A stretch of 64,000 nucleotides of DNA from Xylogone sp. PMI_703 (lineage: Eukaryota > Ascomycota > Leotiomycetes): positions 5,332,001 through 5,396,000 of the forward strand of contig JAJTUQ010000003.1 in assembly GCA_021399445.1 (NCBI GenBank). Reading direction: 5' to 3'. Positions 46,474-59,106 of the stretch are shown here, piece by piece (within the stretch, counting starts at the first letter, position 1; each line of letters begins with the position of its first letter). The position numbers were made by a program, and so were the translations under genes. The notes under the pieces were generated by a model, which saw only the letters and a program-made list of their open reading frames with translations, was not told the DNA's origin and did no database searches.

Positions 46474-48701
46474 TTATAATGATTCCATACTAAAAATAGA
46501 CGGGACAAAATCACAAGGCAAAGTAGTAGACTGTGCATCCATGAAACCATACAGTACATCCTCGTTCAACGCATGTTCAAATCCAGAACTGTAACACATA
46601 CGTCGCATCTGGGAATAGTCTTGAGAAACCAAGGATCGAGAAGGGAACATTCGCAAAATCTCGTTGACATTGATATCCCAGTTATCTTGTGGTGGGTCCC
46701 CGTCTACGTCAATCATTAAACTTAGTCCGCTGGTTGCTACTAGGTTTCGAATGATTCCAGCGGGTCTTATAACTCCCGGATTTGGTATCGTCAAGTCGTC
46801 TAAGCAACGCAGACTTGCTGTGAGCATGGAGCAGTTCTCTCCAGCTTGATTGATTTCAAGCGCAACAGCGTTTCGCACATGTATAGTGCAAGCGACGTAT
46901 ATTGCGTATGCTAATATGTAAGGCCCTCCCCGAAAGCTGTGTGAGACTTGATAGGCCAGAGCAATGTTAGTAATATTCCTAGCTGCTTCAGAACATCGCC
47001 TCCAAGAAGAGGCTGGGGCAGCTGCTGTGCGTAGATGGCCATCAGATAGCAATGGCCGATGAACAAGGATAATGAGAGCATGGTAGAGGCAATGGAGATG
47101 GAGTAGATTTGGTGGTGGTTTACGAGCATTTGGCTCCAGTACTACTGCTGGATCATATTCCAAGTCTTCAGGCAGACCTCTCTTCCACGCATTGAGCAGA
47201 TCATCTATCGTCTGAAGATTTGCCCTTGCGTTAGCAGCTGTCGCACCTACGACATAGAACTCATCGATAATTCTCGTCATAATTTGCGACAAAGAGCATA
47301 GCTGCTGAAATGTTGATACGGACAAGATAAACGGAGGAGATATATTGACAGTGTCGCCTCCCATAACATCTGGAAGTGTTGGGTCCTTGTATGGCTTCCA
47401 GATTTCTTTCTCCTCAATCGTATCCATGAAATGCCGGGTCACATGTGCATCCCTCAGATGGATTGCCGTGGGCCGCCCAAGATAAAGGCTCTGTAGCTTA
47501 TCTGATATAAAAGCTCCCCAAAACACCCTTCTTCTAATTTCTACCTCTTCTGCGTTCTTCAATGTTGGCTTGAGATCTAGATGAAGGCCCAGATCATAGA
47601 TCATTCTTAAGGCATATCCGGAATAGAGCCAACCTTTCGAGGTCTCACCAAGCGATATGAAGGTCGAACCTAGCAGAAGGAGGCCTATTACGGTTGGGAT
47701 ACTGGGCACCGCTAATAGTGAATCTTTGGAAAGAAGCTCGTCGCATCTCCTGAAGAATCTTCTTCCAGCTGTTTTCGGATCCTTAAAATCATCTCGCACT
47801 TCATTCCGTCTCGAATATTTGCTTGCGCCGGCGAAGATAGCATTTATTAGAAAGGCCGAGCAATGAGGCCCTCCTTCTCGAAGATCTCGCATGATTGCAG
47901 GTCGATATGTTAAAAGAAGTGTATGGTGTTGCCTGCTCCAGTGCAGGTCGAGCAAATGCAACGCGAGATCCACATCCACACCATCAATATCAGACAGAGA
48001 TCTAAGCTCATGTTCTCTCTGACGTTCAAGTACTGCGTTGCTTATGAGGCTGTTTCTAATGTGTTGGTCGGTAATAGGTTCGGTATGTACTGGCGGTTGG
48101 GCTGAAGATTGAAGAGCAGAGGAGGGACCGAAGCTATCTAAATGACCCATTTCATTTATGCTGTAAAATGGTGAGGTATCAAGATTCTGTTCTTCTCCAG
48201 CCACAACCTTGTCTCCGGCAACAGCGACCTGACTGGCAACATCATCTTGTTCGATTGTGGCATGGTCATCTTCGGATCTCGGGTCTGATCTTTGTCCTAC
48301 GGAATTGGGAGATGCTGGGTCACAATTTATGTCAGTGTTATCGGCAAAGTTAATGGTATCTAAGATCTGAGAGACTTCTGCCGGTGACGAGGCTTTAAGG
48401 CGCAGGATGAGTTGCCTCAGCCTGCGCTCTTCACATTGCAGAGCTCGGAGAACAGCTTTGGTTGGCCTAATTTGGAGATATCAGTTTAATTTCTAGGAGC
48501 CCGATAAATAGCTTAGCTGCTGAGAAGGTAGCTGCCGTACCTTGCTTTAGGTGGCTGTAAGTTATATACACATTGGCGGTGTTGTGATGCACAGGCACCG
48601 CAGGTAGGCCGCTTGGTATCGCATTTAATCTTTCTTGAGCGACAGCGTTGACAGGCCTTAGCTAGAATTTTCGCCTGGCAACCCATTGGGGCACCATCCA
48701 T
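46474..48701 (-). CDS. Zn2Cys6 transcription factor with fungal-specific middle homology domain
   Basis: Nuclear sequence-specific regulator. Two exons (48701-48541, 48466-46474) give 717 residues. The binuclear cluster is perfect: Cys17, 20, 27, 34, 37 and 44 (CX2CX6CX6CX2CX6C) with RSRKIKC. A linker with a probable leucine-rich dimerisation helix follows (CEERRLRQLILRLK). The fungal TF domain (PF04082 type) spans about residues 210-480, with HWSRQHHTLLLTYRP, YSGYALRMIYDLGLHLD, RRRVFWGAFISDKLQSLYLGRP. The architecture resembles the NirA/Nit-4 and amino-acid/aromatic-catabolism regulators. Placed between the aldehyde dehydrogenase and SDR, it is a candidate local activator, which is inference. 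Confidence 0.93.
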
Positions 48702-49344
48702 AGCGGTATATATACATGGGTAGACAAGGGAAAAGCTATCGCAACTCCCTTGGAAGAACTACAACAGAGGAGAAACGGGAGAGGATGAAGGATGGAGCTC
48801 GCTGAGACTGAAGGTCCCCGTGCTTCCCCAGATTTCGGCAACGGTCTGTGCGGTTGTGAGCTACAGTTACTGCGGGGAGGGCTAAGGACCCCATTTACGG
48901 GGTAGCTTCCGATTCGGTGACGGCGATGGCCTCAAAGGTGGATTGGGCTTCTCCATGTTGCGAAGTAAGATGCTTCGCCACCTGCCGAGAGTAATAGGGA
49001 GATGTTACTTCCATACATGTGCTGCAGTTGGTGGGCATAGGCACGGAAGTTCATGTGCCGCATCCGCATACGTCTTTCTTACAAGGGGGTAGTACAATGA
49101 GTCTCCAAATTGGAGTCGGGGTAAGAATGGTAAAGATATAGGCTGTGTATAGTATAGAATTCGTGACTGGCATGACGCTGAGGGTATAGATACTATCGGT
49201 ATAATGTGTGTAGACCGTAAGCATTGAAGTATTGGTCATGCAGAAGTGTTGACCAGAGCCTATGTATTATTCGTCGTAGCAAAATTCTACCTTCTATTGT
49301 GTATTGACAATTATTGAATGCTAACGTCTCATTCTTAACAATTT
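48702..49344. other. Intergenic, no supported gene
   Basis: Promoter of the Zn2Cys6 factor and 3' flank of the second SDR. No repeat or frame with support. Confidence 0.5.
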
Positions 49345-50182
49345 TTAAACGGATAACCGGCCGCCATCAATGGGTATATTTACACCTGTCACAAAGGAAG
49401 CCTCATCGCTCGCCAGGAAAACCGCAGCATTGGCAACATCATCTGGTTCGGCCATACGCCTTAATGGTACTGACTCTGCAAAACGTGCCCTTTCTTCGGG
49501 AGTGTCGGGTACTCCGCTGAATAGCTCCAGCAGTTGCGTGGCGCCACGCAATGGACAGACTGAGTTAACTCGTATTCCATAAGGCCCATATTCTGCGGCA
49601 AGCCCCTGAGTGATCTAAACCTGGAGTTTAGCTTATGTTCTAAGTGAAAATGATTCGAGGCAAAGTCAAACTGACCGTGTTGACAAATCCTTTTGTGCCG
49701 CCATAAAACACCTGGCCCGGTCGAACTCGAGTGGCGGCCACAGATGAGGTATTGAGAAACACACCACCTTTCCTTTCGACAAAGTATGGCATAATTACCG
49801 ACACGCTGAGGTAAATGCTCTTCACATTAACAGCTAAGATCCTGTCAAAGTCTGCTTCCGAGACTCCCATGCTTGGTTGCTTCTTATACGTGGTACCAGC
49901 ATTGTTTACCACGATATCAAGTTTACCAAATTTCTCTTGAGCGAATTTGAGACCCTCTTCCCATGAGTCCCTTTTTGTGGCATCAAACTTGATGAATACT
50001 GCCGCTCCCCCTCCAGAATATTTCTTGTTCGTAATCTCCTGTACCACTCTCTTGCCACCGTCTTCTGCGATATCTGCAACTATAACATTGGCGCCTTGAG
50101 AGGCATATGCATGAGCGATTGCTTCTCCAAATCCCGATCCAGCACCGGTAATAAGGGCGACCTTCCCTGTGAGACGGAACAT
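49345..50182 (-). CDS. Short-chain dehydrogenase/reductase
   Basis: Two exons (50182-49676, 49614-49345) give 258 residues, the compact classical SDR size. GAGSGFGEA cofactor loop at residues 13-21, VNNAG at 92-96, catalytic Ser146/147, Tyr160 and Lys164 (FYGGTKG), and the C-terminal CPLRGATQLLELFSG and VNIPIDGGRLSV segments. Asp37 after the second beta strand (VADIAED) suggests NAD preference. It resembles 3-oxoacyl-ACP/glucose-dehydrogenase-like fungal SDRs; substrate unknown. It is quite different in sequence from the SDR at 41801, so the two are not a recent duplication. Confidence 0.92.
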
Positions 50183-50712
50183 GATGATTATACAAATATT
50201 TACGACGAAGCTGTGGCATGCAATATTAATCTCTTAAAGTAGGTAAGGGAATAATGCAACTGTCAATTCTGGAAAATTATAAATACTCTAATGCCGCGCA
50301 TATGCTTAAAAGAATCGGCCATTGCGGGGTTGTTTTTGCATGCGGAGACTCATTTTCCGCTGAATATTTACCCCCCTACCGCAGTTGCGTTGCTTGCGTA
50401 CGTACGTTTGTGACCCAGTTTGTTATATATTATCAGTAACGATCTCAGTGAAGCCATTACGAGCAAGGGGCTGAAACACAACTCTATTCTAGGAAGAGTT
50501 CCTTGGTTTAAGTATCGGATCCCAATTATAAAATTTGGAGTCAAGAGACCTAGATTTTAGTTCTGGCAATGCTTTGACCTTTATCATTATAATGAATACA
50601 TCTATTTGTAGCACCTATTTCACTCTAGTTTTACATCTTCAATGAAAACTGATTCGGATTTATCAACGCTAGTCCGGCCAATCTCCAGTACGCTCCTTTA
50701 CCTCCGATGGTA
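50183..50712. other. Intergenic, no supported gene
   Basis: Promoter of the SDR and 3' flank of the second FAD monooxygenase. Nothing recognised. Confidence 0.5.
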
Positions 50713-52260
50713 TTATAGGACGCTTCTACCAGCACCCTTGGGCTTGTGCATATCGATTCCATTATCGTAGATGGTATTCCACCACTTCTTCCGAAGATGA
50801 GCAGACACCATAGTCACCGGGTCAACGTCTCCTTTGCTTTGTAAATACTCACACACGGCTATATCGGCATCAGTCTCTGCATCATAACCTAAGATACCCG
50901 GTACTGTTTGAGGACTCGCAAACAACTGCCACGGTCGATAGGTAGGAGGAAGCGAATCCGGATGAAGAGGGTTTCGGTCCCGCGCAACAATCTCAACAGA
51001 TGAGGCAGAGTTACGCCTATCTTGCTCTTCTCCAGATAAAGTATTGAGCTCTCCATTGATAAAAGCAGCCTGGGCTTTCATCCAGGCTTTTGGAATACGC
51101 TGCTTTTCGTAAAGGGTAATTCCTTCTCGAAGGTCAATAGCACCACGTAAAGTCTCACTGATAATTCTCCCAAGGAACACGCCGTCCTCCATTGCTGTAG
51201 CAGCTCCTTGTGCCTGGAAAGAGTTATGATATTAGTGAGGAGAAAAACGAAGATCGATCTGATGTTTGCTTACCATATGATTCTGCATGCCGTGGATAGC
51301 ATCACCCAGAAGAACTACGTTCTTGTGCTCATTGGACCAAGTTTTTGTTGGGGGTACCACAAGTAATGGCCAGCGTTTGGTAGCCTTCATTAACTTGAGG
51401 ATCTTACCCACGAAGGGCGGGAATTCCTTATAGTACTCTCGGAACTCGTCAATATCAACGTCCTCTACCGTTGATACTAAGTGATCAGTGATAAACGCAG
51501 TTACCACATTCAGCTCCTTTCCACCTGAGAGTGGATACAAGAGAACATAACCCTTCGGTCCAGCCCATGCATCGACTGTGTTTCGAAGGACTGATCTTGC
51601 TTCTGGAACTTTGGCATATACCTCCTCATAGTCGATTACTGCACGATAAGCAGCAATGTTCGATATAGCCCTAGGTACTAACTCGGGAAATAAAGCCTGT
51701 CGAGTTGTTGACTTTATTCCATCAGCACCAATAACCAAGTCAAAAATGTATTCTACGCTTTTATCTGTTGTTACGGAGACTTCATTCTCATTGTAGCGTA
51801 GGCTGGCTACTCGAGCGCCTAAAATTGTTTGAACTCCATGCTGCTGTGCCGACTTGCTTAGACCAGCGTGCAGATGGTCTCTACGAACCACCCACCTAGA
51901 GGTTTAATATTAGTATATTTAGCGCCTTTGCATATACCTGGAAGCCTACCATGGAAACCCCTGTTCTCTTTCCATTCGAAGCATATTAATATAACCGATG
52001 AGTTTGTGTGGTCCATCTGCTCCCCAGCAGTTGTATTCCACGGGTCGAACCAGATCATCGCCAATGATATGGTCAACACCCCAGCGTATGAGAAAACGTG
52101 ATACGTTTCCAAATACTTGGATGCCGGCTCCAATCTCTCCTAGCTCCTTTGTTGCTTCTAATATTGTGACTTGAGCACCTGCGCGAGCTATAGCAATTGC
52201 AGCTGTCAGGCCGCCTAGTCCGGCACCGATGATGCCAACATGCATCTTTGGCTTAGGCAT
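50713..52260 (-). CDS. FAD-dependent monooxygenase, salicylate hydroxylase-like
   Basis: Three exons (52260-51950, 51895-51274, 51213-50713) give 477 residues. Rossmann FAD motif GIIGAGLGGLTAAIAIARAG, then GAGIQVFGNVSRFLIRWG (the ligand-proximal GAGI motif of salicylate hydroxylases), the DG motif LVIGADGIKSTTR, and the second FAD motif LLGDAIHGMQNHMAQGAATAMEDG. In that last motif, the usual H-P is H-G and P-Y is Q-N, a mild divergence from the canonical signature. Likely hydroxylates an aromatic acid or alcohol with NAD(P)H and O2; no signal peptide. The C-terminal KGDVDPVTMVSAHLRKK segment is typical of the fungal subgroup. Together with the neighbours it suggests oxidative processing of a ring compound. 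Confidence 0.92.
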
Positions 52261-52679
52261 TATTATCCGGGTGACAGGAAGCTAATATCAGTGTACTCGA
52301 CAGTAATGATAATTTATTCAATATTTCACTTAGAATGTAAACTCAAGAGAGTAGGCTGAGGAGTGATATGAGAGATTAACGCGTAGAAGATCACAATGCC
52401 AATGCTGTAGAGACTTATATACAAGTACAGTTGACGCTATCCGTTGAGTGGCGATGCAACCTCATTGGAGTGAGAGCAATAAACTTTGGCGGGGAAGCGC
52501 TCTCAAATTCCTCGGCTTCCCCTCTCGCTCCTGATTGGCCTTATTTGCGGTAAGATACTGTGTAAATACCGACCTTTGCCGCCTCATCTCGGAAAAGATC
52601 TATATGGAGTATGGATTAAGTTAATCCTCGGCTTGCTTGTGACTTTCACCATTACGATTCGTGTATTGTAACTTTATAT
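52261..52679. other. Intergenic, no supported gene
   Basis: Promoter of the FAD monooxygenase and 3' end of the GH31 gene. Nothing recognised. Confidence 0.5.
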
Positions 52680-55283
52680 CTACATTGCTGCAATGGTAAA
52701 AACAGACCTGCCACGGCTCTTCTCGCGTTTTATATCACAGTGTCGACCAGTTTCACCTTCTGTTCTAACTGATCTAGTATCACCCACCGGTAAAATAATG
52801 TCGACGTCTTTCCAAAGAGGCTTGTACTGGTTATTCTCCCGATTCTTTAATGAAACGATTACTTCTTCTTCGGTGGATCTATACTCTATGGTAAAACTTG
52901 AGATATCAGGCTTCAGCGATATGCCATCGTCTTCATACCATGTATAAGAATAGGTGGCGTCTGAGAGACCCTTTGGAGGGAATATTTCTACCGCACGATA
53001 ATCATCTTCGACGACATTAGGTGAAGGAAATCTGTGATCTCCAGGCGATCGAGTCTGGCTGTCCTTTCCCACTACAATAGCGCCACCGACGCGAGCAAGA
53101 AGGGGAATACTCTCCTTCCAGGACGAATCAATTTCGACCCATTGTCCAGCCTGAAGGTACTGATACGGTGAATTGAGGTTGAGATATCCAGCATCTTGAG
53201 AACCAAGTGTAGGGAGGTAAAGTCTGGCGATAGAGTTTCCAGGTTCATAAACACCACCTACTAGAAGGCTATCTCCCAGCCAGTACTCAATCTCGCCTCT
53301 CATGACTTCGGGTGTCCACACCTCAGGATCTGATTCATAGCCATGGCCGATCCATCTCTGTGGAGGAAAAGCTGTCATATGGCTTTCGAGCATAAGGGAA
53401 TATAAGTAGGGGATCAATTCATATCGCCGCTTGATGGTATTGCGTACAAGAGGAGTAATTTCGGGATACATCCACGGCTCGATGACGCCACCGATGGTAT
53501 TGTCATTCTCATCCGTTTTGAAGCAATTGATTGCAAAGCGTGGCGAGTAAATACCGAGTTGAATCCAGCGAAGCAAGAGCTCTGGGCTTGGTTGCGGGCC
53601 TTCAAACCCACCAATATCATGTCCATAACACTAGATGGTCAGTTAGTTTGATATACGTAGTCTTGGTCGCAAGGAATTTCAAAATACCTGAAGTAAGCTC
53701 ACACCAGCGTTCAAGGATAAAGAATTGGCACCTTTCATTCCATCCCAGCTTGTCATATTATCGCCACTCCAGGAACTCGCTGCATATCTCATAGTGCCTG
53801 TTGTTGCAGACCGAGTAAGGACAAACGGCCGAACTTCAGGCTCAAGGTCGACAAGAGCATCGTAAGAGGATTTACCCATCAGCTCCGTATGCAGACTTCT
53901 GCCCCAAAGGCCCACGTTGTTGCCAACTGTTTCTTTCAAATCCCAGTCATCATTCTCAAGCGCACATTGCCAATCATCATCGGCAATTGTATATTCATTA
54001 TTATCATTCCACATACCCTCAATACCACATTTTCGTAGAGACTTGACGCCCTCATACCACCACCGAAATCCAGATTTCGAGGTAAAATCGATATGACCTC
54101 CTTCGCCGCTTTCGCCTCCGCCTGCACTCCACAATCGAGCGACACCAGACTTCTTTGTCCTTGGATCCGTGAACAAAGCACCGCTTTCAACTAGTTTTTC
54201 GTACGCAGGATGGTTGGCAAGTACATATGGCTTGATGTTGGCAATTATTCGAATACCTTCTGCATGATACTTAGCCATGAAGCCCTCTGGGTCAGGAAAT
54301 CTATGGCGATTCCAAGTGAAGACATTTCTAGTCTTGGGAACTGTTTCTGCGACCGTATATCCAGATGACATCTGGAATGCCGAGCAAGGAATATCGTATT
54401 TCTTCAACTTTTCAGCAAAGTCCATCAAGGCATCACAAGCTCGTGGTTCATCCAGCATAGAGTACTTCATACCGCCTGCTATGTATCCAAATGCCCACCT
54501 CGGCACGAGTAATGGGTATCCAACTAAATCCGCATACAGCTTCACCACATCTTGAATAGTCTTGCCCACCATTAGGTACTCCTCCAAACCTCCATAGTCT
54601 TGCCGATAAACTTTGAAATGACCCCAGAGGCCATCAATTTCCGATCCAACGGAATACGTTCCTCGGCTGTGTGAGGTAGAAAACACGCCAACGCACCCTT
54701 GGGGAGTTGCGTTAATAAGGAATGGAATATGCTTGTAAAGAGGATCGGTACGGTAGACGTCGTATCCAAAGGAGTCAGTAGCTGACAGGATGAAGTGGCG
54801 GTTAGATAAGTTCATTGGAGCTGCTTTTTCACCTAGTCCAATGTGCAACGTATCTCTCTTGTATTCGGTGTAGTGTGCTATCCCCGTCGAATCAACAGCA
54901 TAAGATCGAAACTCCAGGTCTCGATGGATCGGCTTCGATTGACCATCGAGGTGCAAAGAAACAATGGGATAATCTGTCCAGTCAACTGTGGCGGTAACAT
55001 TTGCAACTTTGATAGCTTTGCTTGAATCTGTAGATGTAGAAATCGGTTCTGGAGTGCCAAAATCTGTGGCGGGGACTTTGGCACTGGGGTGAGGGGGTAG
55101 CGGATGAGTTTTGGAGGAGAAGGTGGTTCGAAATAGACCTGGGCGGAGAGCCTGAAAAGTAAAGAGGAATCCAGTGTCGGCGGATTCAAGTGTAATCTTT
55201 CCTATGTCGTTGAATGACTCTTTGCTATCCCCATTTTGTTGAAGAGGCACATATCCTCGTGGCACAAACTCCCTTTGAGGCAT
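52680..55283 (-). CDS. GH31 alpha-glycosidase, intracellular
   Basis: Retaining alpha-glucosidase or alpha-xylosidase. Two exons (55283-53688, 53630-52680) give 848 residues. An N-terminal beta-sandwich is followed by the TIM barrel: VPRWAFGYIAGG, GYTVAETVPKTRNVFTWN, nucleophile Asp in GIEGMWNDNNEY, acid/base Asp in RYAASSWSGDNMTSWDG, and GHDIGGF right after the intron. C-terminal beta domains with WYEDDG complete the fold. There is no signal peptide (starts MPQREFVPRGYVP), so the enzyme is likely cytosolic and acts on imported oligosaccharides or glycosides. Substrate cannot be fixed. Its position among oxygenases is odd for a sugar enzyme; deglycosylation of an aglycone is one possibility. 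Confidence 0.93.
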
Positions 55284-55674
55284 GACCAGTATAGAACGTC
55301 AAATTAAGATCAGTTTAACAAAAAATGATCAAGCCACAGAAACCAGCCTTCCCTCATCTTTAATAGGAAGCACAGTATCCGAAGCCGGACACTCAACTCT
55401 ACGTAGTTGGGTAGAATTTGTGGACTGGAGTCGTGCTGTTGGTCCACTTCCATCCTGTCGAGATAGAACGTGGCCACGGCGCTTCGGGCTCTTCTCCGGC
55501 CCCAAGCAAAGAGTTAAACCACTAATCTTCGCATTTGCGCCCGAAGTCCGATACCTAACACAAATCTACAACCACCCATGTCCGAGTTCTTCACAATGTA
55601 TTTTATATAATTTGTATAGAAAAAAGAAGCTATCAGCAATTACATTACTTCCCCATCCATGGTTATAAGCATCT
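55284..55674. other. Intergenic, no supported gene
   Basis: GH31 promoter and 3' flank of the broken kinase gene. Nothing recognised. Confidence 0.5.
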
Positions 55675-56878
55675 TCATACATTCTCTTGACTGGCAGTAT
55701 CCCTCCAGTCGTCTAGAATTCGAGTCTTGCTCTTCTCTAATTTATCCTGCACGAAATCATTCATCTCTTCTCTTGCTTCAGCTGTAAGAAGCTTGAGCCT
55801 TCGATCGATTGACGCTTCTCCCCAAAAACGGTGATCGATCCATTTCCAATAGATGGAATCAAATGCCCAACTCCTCTGCAGTGCATAGTTGATCCAGAAA
55901 TCCCCACTTTCCCAACTCTGCCGCATCCGGGTAGAAAGAATATCTGCCGGATTCAGTATTCCGCTCTCCAATCCTATTTTCCCTCTATCTTCTAATATGC
56001 GAAGGAATGTCTGGAGACGTGGTTCATATGCCGCAGCCCAGCCGGACAACCCATCCTGCCAGAACTCCGGTCGTTCCAGCAAAAGCTAGAAAGGAGGGCT
56101 GTATATATTTTTGTTGGCAATCTTGGGAAGATTCGATAGCATCATTTCTTTACGTTCGAAGATGAGTTAGGTGCATTTGAGCGATTGCTGAAAAGTAAGA
56201 TGATGTCGAATCAAAAGTGCAGTTAGGTAATTTCGACCACGGAAAGTTACCTAATTGTACCAATTCTGACATATTCATTGTTAATGGTCGTTCTGTAACT
56301 GACCATGAGCTCTCTCCGACTTCGAATGGGGATCTGATCCGAGAAAATGAAAGCTTGGAGAGTTGTAATAAAATATCCGCAATTTGACCATAAACAAACT
56401 CCAGTCGGTCTGGATGAATGTTTGGGTCAAGGATGGGTCTATCTTGAAGAGTTAAACCTGGCGTATTAAGTGCATCGACAAGGTCGTAAACACGTTCTAT
56501 ATACTCCATGATAATAAAGGGGCCAAGGCCAAAGGGACTCTCGTCTGTCATGCAATGGTGAAGAATGAACGGCACTGGAATACTTGTTCGGCCTCGAATA
56601 AGCTGCATAATAGCTACTTCCTTTTGTACTTTTTCTTCTGGAAACACGATTCTTCCCGGGTCCGGGAAGCGTTATGGCGCACCCTCCATCTATGAATTTC
56701 ATTTTTAGGTGAATGTTAAATCCACCACGGGTCGGGGCAAATATCTCCTCCCCTACGCCATGACGGTGTTTTGCAATGAGCGCGGCGATTGCTCGATAAG
56801 ACTCTGCTCTTCGTAGCTTCTTTAGCCACTCATTAGTCACATTTTCGGACGCTTCCCACGCAACATCGTATAAGGCAT
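55675..56878 (-). pseudogene. APH-type phosphotransferase gene, broken and lacking its catalytic centre
   Basis: Fungal aminoglycoside-phosphotransferase/choline-kinase-like family member (PF01636 type). Pieces in order: N-lobe around ALIAKHRHGVGEEI and RGGFNIHLKMKF; FPEEKVQKEVAIMQLI; hinge FGLGPFIIMEYIE; SELVQLGNFPWSKL; C-terminal LLLERPEFWQDGL and FWINYALQRSWAFDSIYW up to the stop at 55675. Damage: a frame shift just after the putative ATG at 56878, an extra base near 56673 (GTTAT on the plus strand), a TAA at about 56150 where a Gln is expected, and a deletion near 56080. The deletion removes the stretch that should hold the catalytic HxD/N loop and the metal-binding DWE-type motif. The gene cannot make an active kinase. 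Confidence 0.8.
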
Positions 56879-57167
56879 GCGGATAGACATGACTTATATC
56901 GACTATGTCGATTCAACGAGATAATAGAGAGAAGTGGAGAGAAATTGGATGGCCAATTGATATCGATATTCTACGAGCTCTCTTTAGTTTCTTAGGAGAT
57001 GGTTTCGCTTAAAGGTCACGGTATTTCTTTGTTCTTTTATGGAGTCTTTAAATGCATCAGGAGCTCGCTCAATATTATGGTTGGCTGAACAAGCGGCTAC
57101 AATCACCTTTCCCACAGGACGTGCTCTGTATAAGAGCGTATAGTAAAACACTTATTGCCACAACTTC

Positions 57168-58246
57168 TTACATATTTACGGTCTCCTCATCCTCAACTCC
57201 AAATAAGACCCTCATCGGATCTTGATATTCGACAAATCCAAGTGAAGGACGACAAATACCATATCCGAGCAGGCGTTGTGCCTGTGGAGATAAACGCTTG
57301 GCTTTTTCAGGAGGTACCATTAAGTACTGGTTTTCTGCTTGTCGATAGATAGGCTTGCAGAGAAATATACCAACAGTTTCTCGAGCTTGGTCACTACAAG
57401 GAAGAGAATGTCAGCTCTTGTTATTTATACCATTACCAGATGTAATTACTTCCAAGAATATTGGTAATAATCAAAAATTTGTCGCATGAAAAGAGAACGA
57501 CACCAACTTACACTGTAGTATTTCCTCCACCTGCATGATACAGATTTCCTACGAAGATAAATGCATCTCCAGGATTCAACTCTGCCGGAATAGCTTCTTC
57601 ATCCTGTGGACACCGTTCAGGGCCCCAGAGGTGAGAGCCCGGGATGGCTATCGTAGCTCCATTCTCCTTGGTCGTCTTTGTCAGGGCAGTTACACATCCC
57701 ATCATCATCGGCATATCTACATTTCGAGTGTGGTAGTCGCTTTCCCCTTTATAGTCAGCGATTTTCCCATTCATGTGAAGTAATACAGGAGACGTATGCT
57801 AATACTCACCCATCATCGCGATGTAAAACTTGCTGCTTTCCGCCCGGGTTCACTCTGAATCCGACAGTAGATGAAATGATCGGTTTCTCATTTGCATGGA
57901 GCAGGGTCTGTCCATGCCAGTGGGAGAACTTTGAAGAGATCATTCTATTTGCAACATTGATGAATGTAGGGTTGCATGCTAAATCCACGCAAGCATCTGA
58001 CTTAGCCAGAAGTCCCGTTGCTCGTTGCGTTGTGTGAGGGAAGAACCCAGAGGGATCAACTCGATCTGTATCAAAGTACGGCTTTAAATCCGCCTTAATT
58101 TTAGCGGCGTGGTCTTGGGTGATGATATTCTCTACTATCACGCCCCCATCACGTTCAATTATGGAGATCAATAGATCGGTCGTTGTTGTGGGATCATTTG
58201 CGTCACATCGAGTTAGAGTAGGTTGGAGAGATTGGTCTTGAGTCAT
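57168..58246 (-). CDS. PhyH-family Fe(II)/2-oxoglutarate dioxygenase (FtmOx1-like)
   Basis: Three exons (58246-57810, 57739-57512, 57393-57168) give 296 residues, matching the about 290-310 of fungal meroterpenoid and alkaloid dioxygenases such as FtmOx1. The iron triad is complete: His142 and Asp144 in VLHRDD and His214 in NLYHAGGG. An Arg about ten residues further (DQARETVG) would hold 2-oxoglutarate. The first acceptor was placed at 57740 because only that keeps the frame, giving HRDDGDYHTRN. Likely reactions are hydroxylation, desaturation or endoperoxidation of a hydrophobic small molecule. Substrate unknown; the neighbours support a tailoring or catabolic role. Confidence 0.92.
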
Positions 58247-59106
58247 GATTGATCTGCGCTTTCAAGTATTTTTATCAGCTCCAGCACGAGGAGTAAGTGA
58301 AGAACTAATTATGAACGTGTAATAAGAGCAGCATTCACGAGAGGAGAGATCCAGGATATTATATACTTGTCTAATATACACACCAATGATTAACCTCAAG
58401 ACTCAAAACTATTTTGATGCAATTCTCTGTCCACGTAAGTAGATACTATCCTTAACCTCAGAATTTCAAAATGCCATTGGACAGATGGATCAGCGATCCT
58501 ATTGAAGAAACTAAGAGCTGACTAGAATGACGTTTTATTAAGTCACTATCCCACTACTGTTGTAATGAAGCATCCAACAGTAATGGAGCGCTATCACAAG
58601 CACCCCGCATTGATAGGCCATGGCGGCGTCTTTATAGGTGTTGGAGATTGATCTGGGAAGTGTGTGGATGCAATTGGACAGCCCGAATTTGTTACAACTG
58701 GTGGGACGTTTCGGTAGTGGGCGGAAAGGGAGAGTGGCTTGCATATAAATAGTGGTGGGTCGGATAGGACGCCCAAGTGCGGAAGGAGAAATGAGAGCAG
58801 TGCAGTCTAGTCCCACATCTACCTTATCTCCTATCTATTCTACCCCTCTTTGGGGTTCTTCAAAAGCAACAATCTTGGCGTAGTTCTCAACGGCATCTCT
58901 TGAAGGTATAGACGCTACAGCTTCAGATATTCAAGTCAATGACTTCAGCACACCATTGACTGCATTGTTACATACTATTTTCTCAATATTACATTGAATA
59001 TTGCTCATGGAGCAAGGCCACTACCAACCATCAAAGCTAGCAGATTTTCTCTCTTTTATAGTATCCTAGTTGAATAGCAGATTAATACCCACTTCTACAA
59101 ATTTCC
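58247..59106. other. Intergenic, no supported gene
   Basis: Promoter of the dioxygenase (minus) and 3' flank of the C2H2 regulator. A 93-codon minus-strand frame at 58538-58816 has no support. Confidence 0.5.

Noticed and set aside
58538..58816. Minus-strand frame of 93 codons
   Set aside because: No domain, overlapping alternative frames of similar length and no splice signals; likely chance.
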